Source: Streptomyces zhihengii (GTDB lineage: Bacteria > Actinomycetota > Actinomycetes > Streptomycetales > Streptomycetaceae). Taken from it: a DNA stretch of 64,000 bases. Position 1 is the stretch's first letter. Each line of letters starts with the position of its first letter. The notes below the pieces were generated by a model, which had not been told where the DNA came from, ran no database searches, and was given only the letters and a program-made list of their open reading frames with translations. Below, in pieces: positions 1 to 8,265 of the stretch. A program made the position numbers and the translations under genes. The stretch is taken from positions 2,576,001 through 2,640,000 of the forward strand of contig NZ_JAFEJA010000001.1 in the NCBI RefSeq assembly GCF_016919245.1, in the 5' to 3' direction.

Positions 1-1149
1 GTCCACACCCGGCAGGAAGCCCGGCACGTCGAGGAGGGTGACGATCGGGATGTTGAAGGCGTCGCACATCTGCACGAAGCGCGCGGCCTTCTCGGACGCC
101 TCGATGTCGAGGACGCCGGCGAGGGACTGCGGCTGGTTGGCGACGATGCCGACGACCTGGCCGTCGAGGCGGGCGAGCGCGCAGATGATGTTGCGGGCCC
201 AGCGCTCGTGGATCTCCAGGTAGTCGCCGTCGTCGACGAGCTCCTCGATGACCTTGTGCATGTCGTACGGGCGGTTGCCGTCGGCGGGGACCAGGTCGAG
301 GAGGACGTCCGAGCGCCGGTCGGCGGGGTCGTCGCCGGTGGTGGTCGGCGGGTTCTCGCGGTTGTTGGAGGGGAGCATGGACAGGAGGTAGCGGACCTCC
401 GCGATGCAGGTCTCCTCGTCGTCGTACGCGAAGTGCGCGACGCCCGAGGTCTCGGCGTGCACGTCCGCGCCGCCCAGACCGTTCTGCGTGATCTCCTCGC
501 CGGTCACCGCCTTCACCACGTCCGGACCGGTGATGAACATCTGCGAGGTCTCACGGACCATGAACACGAAGTCCGTCAGCGCCGGACTGTAGGCCGCACC
601 GCCCGCGCACGGACCCAGCATCACCGAGATCTGCGGGATCACACCCGACGCCCTCGTGTTCCGCTGGAAGATCCCCCCGTACCCGGCCAGAGCGCTCACG
701 CCCTCCTGGATCCGCGCACCCGCACCGTCGTTCAGCGACACCAGCGGAGCACCCGCCGAGATCGCCATGTCCATGATCTTGTGGATCTTCGTCGCGTGCG
801 CCTCGCCCAGCGCACCCCCGAAGATCCGGAAATCGTGCGCGTACACGAAGACCGTCCGGCCCTCCACCGTGCCCCAGCCGGTCACCACACCGTCCGTGTA
901 CGGCTTCTTCGCCTCCAGACCGAACCCCGACGCCCGATGCCGCCGCAACTGCTCGACCTCACGGAACGACCCCTCGTCCAGCAGCAGGGCGATCCGCTCA
1001 CGCGCCGTCAGCTTGCCCTTGGCATGCTGCGCCTCCGTCGCCCGGTCACTCGGGCCACGCTCCGCCTGCTCCCGCAGGGCATGCAGCTCGGCCACCCGGC
1101 CACGTGCGTCGGCCGGCTCGCTGCTGGTGGTCTGGTCCAAAACGGTCAT
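1..1149 (-). CDS. Acyl-CoA (propionyl-CoA) carboxylase beta subunit, 3' part missing
   Basis: Carboxyltransferase subunit of a biotin-dependent acyl-CoA carboxylase, which makes methylmalonyl-CoA or malonyl-CoA for lipid and polyketide synthesis. The first 383 codons are present; family members have about 530, so the last 150 or so residues lie beyond position 1. Crotonase-fold signatures are visible: the FGGALGEAHA segment, the oxyanion-type GPCAGGAAYSP loop, MFITGPDVVKAV, and the last residues VTLLDVPGFLPGVD. The ATG at 1149 is preceded on its strand by AGGG about 7 nt upstream. Sequence and synteny both fit the Streptomyces AccB/PccB pair of near-identical paralogues, and the two cannot be told apart here. 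The epsilon subunit gene would be expected downstream, outside the window. Confidence 0.93.
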   Translation of the reverse strand, partial: MTVLDQTTSSEPADARGRVAELHALREQAERGPSDRATEAQHAKGKLTARERIALLLDEGSFREVEQLRRHRASGFGLEAKKPYTDGVVTGWGTVEGRTVFVYAHDFRIFGGALGEAHATKIHKIMDMAISAGAPLVSLNDGAGARIQEGVSALAGYGGIFQRNTRASGVIPQISVMLGPCAGGAAYSPALTDFVFMVRETSQMFITGPDVVKAVTGEEITQNGLGGADVHAETSGVAHFAYDDEETCIAEVRYLLSMLPSNNRENPPTTTGDDPADRRSDVLLDLVPADGNRPYDMHKVIEELVDDGDYLEIHERWARNIICALARLDGQVVGIVANQPQSLAGVLDIEASEKAARFVQMCDAFNIPIVTLLDVPGFLPGVD

Positions 1150-1379
1150 GCATCGACCCTAAGGAGCCGACCACGTAAACCGTGCCGTTGACTCCGTACA
1201 GTCTCGCGACCGTTCTCCTGTCGGGCTTTCACAGAACCATTCCGTGTCGAGCGCCAACCACCAGCTCACGACCGCCGAGGATTGTGCGAGTCCCACAACA
1301 CGCGCGGATGAGAGGCCGCTCACAGCAGGATGTCGTCCGTGGGCCGGCCGGGTTACGAACGGGGGCCGGGGGGCCGGAT

Positions 1380-4300
1380 TCAGCCGCCGCAGTGGAAGCG
1401 GGCGGAGCCCCAGTCCGCGTGGTCGTTGCCGTTCCCGTCGCCGCCGTCGCCGACGACCAGCTCGACGTAGCGGGCCCCGGTCACGTCGGCGGTCAGCGGC
1501 CGGGCCGCGTCGGCGGCGGTCAGCACCGGTGACGCCGCCTTCTCGGCGCCGTCCGCGAGCACCGAGAAGCGCACGCTGCCGCGGGTGGGCTGGGCGTCGT
1601 CCACACCGACCTGGGCCGTGAAGGAGGTGCACCGGCCGCCGAGGTAGTAGCGGACGCGCGAGGGCGCGTGGGCGCCGATGCCCTTCTCGTACGCCACTCC
1701 CCCGATCCGCAGCGGCGATCCGTCGCCCGCGCCGGTGCCGCCGTTGGACATGTCGCGTTCCACGGGCCCCCAGCCGTTCTCGGCCGACGCCCAGTCGTGG
1801 TCGCTCGCCCAGGTGTCCGCGGCCGGCGGGGGCGGCAGGGTGCGCACCGTGGTCGCGGCCGTCACCTCGCGGGGCGTGCCGCCGGCCGTGTAGGCGGCGG
1901 CCGCCCCGATCGGATGGCCGCGGTAGGGGGCGTCGGCCGGCGGGGTCACCTGCCAGACGGCGGTGACCTCGGCCCCGGGCGCGACGGCGGCGAAGGAGAC
2001 CGGGCCCGCGGGTGCGGCCGTCCAGCCGTCGGGCAGCGTGAGGCCGACGGAGACGTCGCGGGCCGGGGCCGTCTCGTCGTTGCCGAAGACGGCCCGGACG
2101 GTGTGGGGGCGGCCCGGCTCCAGGGCGTCGGCCGGGGCGGTGACGGACAGGGTGCCGCAGGCGGCCCGCCGCTCTGCCGGACCCAGGTCGGTGACGGTGA
2201 AGCCGTCCATCACGAAGTCCGCGCCGTCGGGGGCGCCGGCCCGCTTGCGCAGCCCCGTCCAGGTGTCGCCGCAGCCCGCGGTGACGGTCTCGGAGAAGTG
2301 CCCGGTGGTCCGCTGGGCGGGGAGGGGGGTCCGGCGCCGCTCCACGGCGCCGCCCGCGGCGCGGTCGTAGCCGGTGACCCACTCGTAGGCGTCCGCGTGG
2401 CTCGACTGGTAGGCGTACTCGACGCGGTAGCTGTGCCCGTCCTCCATGGGCACCGTCCAGGGGGCGGTGCGGTAGACGAGGCCGGTGTTCTCCTCGTGGG
2501 ACTTGAGGGACTCCCGGCCGGCGAGCACGTCGTCGACCGCCTTCCCGTTCCACCCGGCCTGGGTGTAGGGGGCGTGGAGCTGGGCGATGTGGGTGCGGGG
2601 GTCGTTGGTGCCGCCCGCGTCGCCCTTGACGAAGGGGCCCCAGCCCTGGTCGACGGCCTCGAAGTCCTCGTGGACGACGGTGCCCGCCGTCGGTTCGGGC
2701 GCCCCGGCGACCACGCGGACGTCGTCCAGGCGCACCCGGGCGGGGCTGCCCGCCGCCGCCCCGATCGTCAGGGTCGCGGTGCGCGCGGGCGCGGTGAACG
2801 CCACCGCGGCGCGCTGGAGGCGGGTGCCGTGCCAGTCGGAGGCGGCGATCGTGTTGCGGACCGGGGAGCGTTCCACGGAGACCGACCGCCCGGCCACCGA
2901 CAGCGTGGTGCGGCGTGCGGCGCCCGGCTCGACCTCGATCCAGGCGGAGGCGGTGTAGCGCCTGCCCGGGGTCAGTCCGGTGATCCGCTGGGAGACGGAG
3001 GCGGCGGCGGTGCCGGTCAGGGCGGCGCTGTTGCGGCCGTGGTCGTCGGTGTCGCGGGCCACGGCGCCGCGGGTGGTCCAGTCGCCCAGCGCGGCGTCGT
3101 TGAAGCCGGGGTCGGCGACCGGCCCGCCCTCGCCCCAGCGCGGCGCACGCGGCTCGGGGGCGCGGGAGGGGTAGAGCACGTACGGCTGTCCGGCCTCGGC
3201 CGTCAGCGTGATCCGTCCGTCGACGGGACGGACGGTGCCGGTCCTGACGCGTCCGTTGTCGGTGAGCCGGTGGACGGTGTACGCGCGGTCGCCGTCGACG
3301 GCCCAGCTGGTCGTGCCGCCGGCCTTGTTGTAGTGGTACAGCTTCTTCCCGCCGTCCCAGGGGAGCAGATAGCGGTCGCCGTCGAGCACGGTGCGGCCGT
3401 GGTCGAGGAAGGTGCGGCGGCCGTCCACCACGGTGCCGCGCAGGCCGCCGGTGAAGGTGATGTCGTCGCCGTTCCAGCGGGTGATCCGCTCGTGCTGGAG
3501 GTACTTGGCGGGCAGGTCGCGCTGCCAGACGTTGTCGTAGAAGGCGTTCCAGTCGTTCTCGCCGGTCCAGCCCTCGAAGTCCTCCAGGGCGCTCTGGCCG
3601 AGCACCGGGTGGTCGTTCCAGACGTCCTTCTCGCCGTTGCGGATGAAGCGGACGATCTGCGAGTTGAGGCCCTTGTTGGTGGCGCCGCCGTAGTCGAGGT
3701 CGTTGGCCCAGTGGGACCAGAGCGAGGCGCGCTCGAACTTGTCCGCCCACTCGGTGCCGACGTTCCAGCCCTGCTTCCGCACCGTCCGGAGCGTCTCGTC
3801 GGCGATCCAGCCGTGGGTGTAGTAGACGTCGATGTAGAGGAAGTTCAGATTCGGGTGGGTCTCGTCGCGGAGCTGCTGGAAGCGGCGGGCGAGGCCGCCG
3901 CCGTTCAGGTCGCGGCGCTGGTCGATGTAGTAGCTCTGGCCCAGCCAGTTCCAGCCCGGCTTCGTGCGGTCGACGAGGTCCTCGTCGAAGGCGCGGGCCT
4001 CCGCGTACGACTCGGTGGCGTTGACGTGGACGCCGAACTCCGCGCCCCACTTCTCGCCGGCCGCGAGGAGCTTGTTGAGGTCCGCGAGGCCGCCGGCGCG
4101 CTTGTTGTAGTTGTCGCCGTAGTCGGGGTGGGCCGAGTCGTGGCCCTCGGAGCCGTAGCCCTTGAGGACGGCGAGCTGGCCGAGGCCGTCGGTGGCCAGC
4201 GAGATGCGCTTCACGTCGTCGAGGGTGCGCAGGAAGGGGTGGGTGGCCTGGCTGGCGAAGTTGAACGGGATGTGGGTGATCACCCGGTCCGGGGTGTCCT

Positions 4301-5225
4301 CGCCGCCGGGCGCGGTGACGCCGATGGAGCGGAAGGCGACCGCGCCGTCCTGCCAGTCCACCCGGCCGTCCCCGTTGGCGTCGGGGGTGACGACCACCTT
4401 CGCCCAGGGCAGGTCCTCGCCGCTCTCCGGCGCGGGCGCGCCCTCGCCCCGGTAGGTCCACTGGCCGGAGGAGACGCCGACGCGCACGGAGCCGTCCGCA
4501 GTCCTGCGCGCCTGGTGCCAGAAGCGGGCGTCGTCGCCGCCGGTCGGGCCGCTGGGCTTGTCGTACGACGAGTTCGACTCGACGGCGGCGGCGAGCGACG
4601 CGGTGCTGACGATGGCGTACGAGGCGCCGACGGGCGCGGCGTCGGCCGGGGTGTCCGCGGTGACCCCGGCGAAGACGTCGGCGGTGCGGGTGGAGTCCGG
4701 GTCGAGCCGGGTGAAGGCGGTGGCCGCGCCCTGCTCGGCGCTGCCCACCGACACCAGGTCGTGGCCGGGCACGTCGATGGTGCCCACCCGGAAGGCCGCG
4801 GTGTCACGGACGGCGGTCACCGCGAAGGTCACCGCGCGTCCGCCGACCGAGAGGGCGGCGTCGATCTCCACACCGGGCAGGCCGTCGAAGCCGAGGGTGT
4901 AGCGGACGGCGGTCGTCGTGGTGCGGGGCGGGGCGGTGAGCCGTACCGGGTACGCGGTGCCGTTGAGGGTGACCTCGGTGACCGGCCGGGTGCTGCCGAG
5001 CAGGGTGGCTCCGCTCGCGCGGTCGGTGTAGGCGAGGACCCGCGGGAAGTCGTCGGCGACGCGCACCGAGAGCGCGGCGGAGCCGATGACGGGCCCGGCG
5101 CCGGCGGCGCTCACGGCGGCGGGCCCGCCGGTCCGGGCGGTGGCCGGACCGGCGGGCCCGGCCAGGGCGAACACTGCGCTGGAGGCGGCGGCGAGGGCGC
5201 ACGCCGCACGGAATCTACGAGGCAT
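1380..5225 (-). CDS. Secreted endo-alpha-N-acetylgalactosaminidase, GH101, with NEW3 and NPCBM domains
   Basis: Predicted extracellular enzyme that releases Gal-GalNAc disaccharide from O-glycosylated (mucin-type) proteins. The 1281-residue product begins with a Sec signal peptide (MPRRFRAACA, hydrophobic core, A-rich cleavage region near residue 30). A GH101 catalytic region spans about residues 50-560. By comparison with Bifidobacterium EngBF, Asp466 in NFLYIDV is the likely nucleophile and Glu492 in VGTEWAD the acid/base. Carbohydrate-binding-like modules follow: a NEW3-type beta domain (about 1030-1130) and a C-terminal NPCBM module (about 1140-1281) with the GIGAHAPS and EKGI signatures. 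An in-frame start 43 codons upstream would bury the signal peptide, so 5225 was chosen. It is divergent from the GH64 gene across a 231-bp gap with a palindromic operator. Substrate preference is inferred from the family only. Confidence 0.88.
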   Translation of the reverse strand: MPRRFRAACALAAASSAVFALAGPAGPATARTGGPAAVSAAGAGPVIGSAALSVRVADDFPRVLAYTDRASGATLLGSTRPVTEVTLNGTAYPVRLTAPPRTTTTAVRYTLGFDGLPGVEIDAALSVGGRAVTFAVTAVRDTAAFRVGTIDVPGHDLVSVGSAEQGAATAFTRLDPDSTRTADVFAGVTADTPADAAPVGASYAIVSTASLAAAVESNSSYDKPSGPTGGDDARFWHQARRTADGSVRVGVSSGQWTYRGEGAPAPESGEDLPWAKVVVTPDANGDGRVDWQDGAVAFRSIGVTAPGGEDTPDRVITHIPFNFASQATHPFLRTLDDVKRISLATDGLGQLAVLKGYGSEGHDSAHPDYGDNYNKRAGGLADLNKLLAAGEKWGAEFGVHVNATESYAEARAFDEDLVDRTKPGWNWLGQSYYIDQRRDLNGGGLARRFQQLRDETHPNLNFLYIDVYYTHGWIADETLRTVRKQGWNVGTEWADKFERASLWSHWANDLDYGGATNKGLNSQIVRFIRNGEKDVWNDHPVLGQSALEDFEGWTGENDWNAFYDNVWQRDLPAKYLQHERITRWNGDDITFTGGLRGTVVDGRRTFLDHGRTVLDGDRYLLPWDGGKKLYHYNKAGGTTSWAVDGDRAYTVHRLTDNGRVRTGTVRPVDGRITLTAEAGQPYVLYPSRAPEPRAPRWGEGGPVADPGFNDAALGDWTTRGAVARDTDDHGRNSAALTGTAAASVSQRITGLTPGRRYTASAWIEVEPGAARRTTLSVAGRSVSVERSPVRNTIAASDWHGTRLQRAAVAFTAPARTATLTIGAAAGSPARVRLDDVRVVAGAPEPTAGTVVHEDFEAVDQGWGPFVKGDAGGTNDPRTHIAQLHAPYTQAGWNGKAVDDVLAGRESLKSHEENTGLVYRTAPWTVPMEDGHSYRVEYAYQSSHADAYEWVTGYDRAAGGAVERRRTPLPAQRTTGHFSETVTAGCGDTWTGLRKRAGAPDGADFVMDGFTVTDLGPAERRAACGTLSVTAPADALEPGRPHTVRAVFGNDETAPARDVSVGLTLPDGWTAAPAGPVSFAAVAPGAEVTAVWQVTPPADAPYRGHPIGAAAAYTAGGTPREVTAATTVRTLPPPPAADTWASDHDWASAENGWGPVERDMSNGGTGAGDGSPLRIGGVAYEKGIGAHAPSRVRYYLGGRCTSFTAQVGVDDAQPTRGSVRFSVLADGAEKAASPVLTAADAARPLTADVTGARYVELVVGDGGDGNGNDHADWGSARFHCGG

Positions 5226-5357
5226 GGGGACCTGGGTAGTGCCCGGCCCCCGAGGGGTCAACGACGGCGGACGCGGAGGGGCCCGGCAGTCCAACAACCC
5301 CGTCCGTTCCGTCCAAGTGGGGCTGCCTGCCGTCGACTTGTGAAGCCGGAGCAATTT

Positions 5358-5373
5358 CTGAGAGCGCTCTCAG
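5358..5373. promoter_or_regulatory. Perfect 16-bp palindromic operator (LacI-type)
   Basis: CTGAGAGCGCTCTCAG is a perfect inverted repeat with a central CG, the layout of LacI-family sites (Streptomyces CebR-type operators share the GAGCGCTC core). It lies between the divergent GH101 and GH64 genes, just upstream of a TTGACG -35-like box. Eleven bases of it (AGCGCTCTCAG) recur at 5529-5539 inside the GH64 signal-peptide codons. Confidence 0.6.
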
Positions 5374-5382
5374 TCATAACTC

Positions 5383-5413
5383 TTGACGCGAGCGCGGCGG
5401 CTCGCGAGAGTAG
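5383..5413 (+). promoter_or_regulatory. Candidate promoter of the GH64 glucanase gene
   Basis: TTGACG at 5383-5388 is followed after 18 nt by AGAGTA (5407-5412), a plausible Streptomyces housekeeping -35/-10 pair. It would start transcription about 40 nt before the GTG start codon. Confidence 0.4.
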
Positions 5414-5456
5414 GCGCTCCCCACACAACTCCCCCCACAGCACCAGGAGTCGACTC

Positions 5457-6683
5457 GTGATATCCCGACGTCTCTTCCTCACCGGCGCCGCCGCGACCGC
5501 CGGCGCGCTCACCTACCCCGCCTGGGGAAGCGCTCTCAGCCCCTCCGCGGAGGCCGCTCCGGCCACCTGTGAGCTGGCCCTGGAGAACCGCTCCCTGCCC
5601 GGCACCGTCCACGCGTACGTCACCGGCCACGAGGACGGCACCGGCGACTGGGTCCTGCTGCGCCCCGACGGCGGGGTGTACAAGCCGGCGAACCCGGGCG
5701 CGCCGATGACCCCGCTGGCCGTCGACTGCGCGATCCCGCTGAAGCCCGCCGGCGCGGGCCCGGTCGTGCTCACGCTGCCGCGGATGTTCGGCGCGCGGGT
5801 GTACTTCGTGCGCGACGGGAAGCTGGACTTCTTCGTGAACCCGGGCCCCTCCCTGGTGGAGCCGGCGTTCGCCACGGCCGCGGACCCCAACTACGGCCGC
5901 GTGTGGTCGTTCTGCGAGTTCACCTTCAACGCGCAGCAGCTCTTCGCCAACATCAGCTACGTCGACCTGGTCACGGCGCTGCCCATCGGCCTGACCCTCG
6001 CCGGCGACGCCACCCACACGGTCGCCCCGCTGCCCGACGGCGCGCTGGAGCGGATCGCCTCCGACCTCGCCGCGCAGGCGGCGCGGGACGGGCAGCCGTG
6101 GGACAAGCTGGTGATCCGGGGCGGCGACGGCAGGGTGCTGCGGGCGATCTCCCCGCAGGTGCTGATGGCGCCGTACTTCGACCGCCCCGCCGAGATGCCC
6201 TTCCGGGACGCCTTCAGCGGCTACATCGACCAGGTGTGGGAGAAGTACCGCTCGACCGACCTGCGGGTGGACCTCCAGGGCGGGCGGGGCGTGCTGACCG
6301 GCCGGGTCAGCGGCGACACCCTGACCTTCACCGGCGGGCACACCTTCCCCAAGCCCGTCTCTCGGGACGTCTTCACCTGCAACCACGGGCCGTTCACCAA
6401 CAACCCGTCGGACTCCGACGACAAGAAGGCGCTGCTCGCCAGGATCGCGGCCGGCTTCAACCGGAGCACCATGCTCAGCCACCCGGACCAGCCGAACGGC
6501 GCGACCGCGGCCGACTACTACCGGGACCCGGCCACCAACCACTGGTCGCGGATCGTCCACGCCAACTCCCCGATCGGCTACGCCTTCCCGTACGACGACG
6601 TCCGCCCGGACGGGCAGCCGGACGTCTCGGGCGCGGCGCACGACGGCAACCCCCGGCGGTTCACCGTGAGCGTCGGCTCCTGA
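5457..6683 (+). CDS. Tat-exported GH64 endo-beta-1,3-glucanase
   Basis: Predicted secreted beta-1,3-glucan hydrolase (laminarin and fungal wall glucan; laminaripentaose-producing type). GTG start with AGGAG at 5445-5449, 7 nt spacing; 408 residues. The N-terminus VISRRLFLTGAAATAGA is a twin-arginine signal with an AEA cleavage region near residue 34. The thaumatin-like GH64 fold is indicated by CELALENRS, the FCEFTFNAQQLFANISYVD block and the HGPFTNNPSD segment. Glu154 and Asp170, 16 residues apart, match the catalytic pair described for the Streptomyces enzyme. No C-terminal carbohydrate-binding module is present. The upstream palindrome suggests LacI-type repression. Followed by a strong hairpin terminator. 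Confidence 0.9.
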   Translation: MISRRLFLTGAAATAGALTYPAWGSALSPSAEAAPATCELALENRSLPGTVHAYVTGHEDGTGDWVLLRPDGGVYKPANPGAPMTPLAVDCAIPLKPAGAGPVVLTLPRMFGARVYFVRDGKLDFFVNPGPSLVEPAFATAADPNYGRVWSFCEFTFNAQQLFANISYVDLVTALPIGLTLAGDATHTVAPLPDGALERIASDLAAQAARDGQPWDKLVIRGGDGRVLRAISPQVLMAPYFDRPAEMPFRDAFSGYIDQVWEKYRSTDLRVDLQGGRGVLTGRVSGDTLTFTGGHTFPKPVSRDVFTCNHGPFTNNPSDSDDKKALLARIAAGFNRSTMLSHPDQPNGATAADYYRDPATNHWSRIVHANSPIGYAFPYDDVRPDGQPDVSGAAHDGNPRRFTVSVGS

Positions 6684-6714
6684 CCGGCGCCGGGCGCCAG
6701 GCCCGGCCGCGTAC

Positions 6715-6748
6715 GAAGGGCGCCCGTCCGGGGGGACGGGCGCCCTTC
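6715..6748. terminator. Bidirectional terminator, 15-bp perfect stem
   Basis: Arms 6715-6729 and 6734-6748 pair perfectly around a 4-nt GGGG loop, between the convergent GH64 and M15-like genes. Confidence 0.8.
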
Positions 6749-6769
6749 GGCGTGCGGGTGCGGCGCGGG

Positions 6770-7303
6770 TCAGCAGCCGCCGCAGTTGTAGTAGGTCACG
6801 TCCCAGTGGTTGCCCTCGTCCGCGTAGACGTTGCCGGAGCCCGACTTCCACTGCGGGGCGCCGTCACCGCGGACCCCGATGTAGGTGAAGGTGTTCTTGA
6901 TGTAGTTCCCGACGCACGTGCCCTTGCTGTAGTCGAGCTTGTAGCCGTTCCAGTGCGAGTAGGTGCCGCCGGCGTGGCCCGTCTCCGTGCCGCCGGTGAT
7001 GTTGAGCGCGCAGCCGCTGGCGCTCCTGAGGGTCTGGGCTCCCTGCGCGCTGGCGAGGTTGAGCTGCTCGAAGGAGGTGCACGTCGGGGTGTTGCGGTCC
7101 GAGCAGCCGCCCGACGACGACCAGGTGATGCCCGAGGAACGGAACATCGAGGTCGCGGTGGCGTGGCTGATCTTGGTGGCGGCGTGGGCGTCGGTCGCGG
7201 CGCCGAGCACGCCGAACCCGGGCGCGAACAGGGCGCCGAGGACGAGTGCGAGCGCGGTGACGGCGGACCGGAGCCTGGGGCCGGCTGTCGTACGGGCTTC
7301 CAT
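6770..7303 (-). CDS. Secreted protein with M15-type zinc peptidase signature
   Basis: 177-residue exported protein. ATG at 7303 has GGAGG about 10 nt upstream, and a Sec signal peptide (hydrophobic LRSAVTALALVLGALF, cleavage near DAHA at about residue 42) follows. The mature part has several Cys residues (SGGCSD, PTCTS, SGCAL, GTCVG, CGGC), typical of disulfide-stabilised exoproteins. The segment SHWNGYKLDY fits HxxGxxxD, and the later DEGNHW fits ExxH; together these are the zinc-binding and catalytic signature of M15 D-Ala-D-Ala/L,D-peptidases. This suggests a peptidoglycan-acting enzyme, but no close named homologue is recalled and overall similarity is weak. It could instead be a non-enzymatic cell-wall-binding protein. 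Confidence 0.6.
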   Translation of the reverse strand: MEARTTAGPRLRSAVTALALVLGALFAPGFGVLGAATDAHAATKISHATATSMFRSSGITWSSSGGCSDRNTPTCTSFEQLNLASAQGAQTLRSASGCALNITGGTETGHAGGTYSHWNGYKLDYSKGTCVGNYIKNTFTYIGVRGDGAPQWKSGSGNVYADEGNHWDVTYYNCGGC

Positions 7304-7496
7304 GGGGGGATTCCCTCCTGCTGATGACCGTGGTGGACCTGTGAGGGGCGGGACGGCTGTGCAGGTGGAGCAGTCAGATGGTGCCCGAGTTCTACGCGCG
7401 TCCGCCAGAGGGCGGAACAGATACGTCCGGCCGGATCCGCGGATCCCTCCGGACAGGATGTTGAAAGTTGAACGGAATGGGGTTACAGTCGATTTC

Positions 7497-7510
7497 GTTG
7501 AAGCTTAAAC
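7497..7510. promoter_or_regulatory. Candidate MarR-like operator upstream of yceI
   Basis: GTTGAAGCTTAAAC is a 14-bp inverted repeat matching its complement at 12 of 14 positions, centred on AAGCTT. TTGAA also occurs at 7461 and 7468. It lies in the 265-bp gap 7304-7568, which is otherwise unremarkable and locally AT-richer. MarR-family sites look like this, but no regulator gene is adjacent. Confidence 0.35.
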
Positions 7511-7568
7511 AAGCTTTCGCGCCACCCCGCCGGGACCCCCTCCGGCGCCCGTCCCCGAGGAGCACGTC

Positions 7569-8183
7569 ATGGGTATCTTCAGCCGCAAGTCCGACACCGC
7601 CACCGCCGTCGCCACGCTGCCCGCACAGGTCGACCCGGCGCTCGCCGCGCTGACCGGCGAGTACACGATCGACCCCGCCCACAGCAGCATCGGCTTCACC
7701 GTGCGGCACGCGATGGTCACCAACGTCCGCGGCACCTTCGGCTCCCACGAGGGCACCCTGAAGCTGGACGGCTCCGAGCCGGCGAACTCCTCCGCCTCGA
7801 TCGACGTGGACATCGCCTCCGTGGACACCGGCATCGCCGACCGTGACGGCCACCTGCGCAGCGGTGACTTCTTCGACGCCGAGGCGTTCCCGAAGATGAC
7901 CTTCCGCTCCACCCGCATCGAGCAGCTCGGCGGCGAGGCCTACCGCATCACCGGCGACCTGACGATCAAGGACGTCACGCGTCCGCTCGCCATCGACCTG
8001 GAGTTCCAGGGCTCGGCCACCGACGTCTACGGCAACGAGCGCGTGGGCTTCGAGGGCGGCACCGAGATCCTGCGGTCCGACTGGGGCCTGACCTGGAACG
8101 CCGCGCTGGAGGCCGGTGGCGTCATGGTGAGCGACAAGGTCAAGCTGACCTTCGACATCTCCGCGATCAAGGCCGCCGCCTGA
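7569..8183 (+). CDS. YceI family protein
   Basis: 204-residue YceI-like lipocalin-fold protein; family members bind isoprenoid or other amphiphilic lipids, and the physiological role in actinomycetes is unsettled. Start ATG at 7569 follows GAGGAGC. Family features: GEYTIDPAHSSIGFTVRHAMVTNVRG near residue 30 (only the start of the domain), SVDTGIADRDGHLRSGDFFDAEAFP in the middle, and GDLTIKDVTRPL. No signal peptide is seen; about 28 residues rich in Thr/Ala precede the domain, so it is probably cytoplasmic. It stands alone, with an upstream palindrome and a downstream terminator. Confidence 0.9.
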   Translation: MGIFSRKSDTATAVATLPAQVDPALAALTGEYTIDPAHSSIGFTVRHAMVTNVRGTFGSHEGTLKLDGSEPANSSASIDVDIASVDTGIADRDGHLRSGDFFDAEAFPKMTFRSTRIEQLGGEAYRITGDLTIKDVTRPLAIDLEFQGSATDVYGNERVGFEGGTEILRSDWGLTWNAALEAGGVMVSDKVKLTFDISAIKAAA

Positions 8184-8197
8184 CCCGCACCGCCCCA

Positions 8198-8240
8198 CGA
8201 GCGCGCCCGCCCTGCCGGCTTCCGGCACGGCGGGCGCTCG
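8198..8240. terminator. Bidirectional hairpin terminator
   Basis: An extended inverted repeat (CGAGCG...CGCTCG ends, one mismatch and a 2-nt bulge) lies between the convergent yceI and protease genes. Confidence 0.7.
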
Positions 8241-8265
8241 TGCGTCCGCGTCGGACGCCGCCGGG

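Noticed and set aside
1668..5450. Open plus-strand frame running through the GH101 gene into GH64
   Set aside because: Antisense shadow of GH101; GH64 has its own GTG, AGGAG and Tat signal at 5457, and the upstream translation is low-complexity Val/Gly/Ala.
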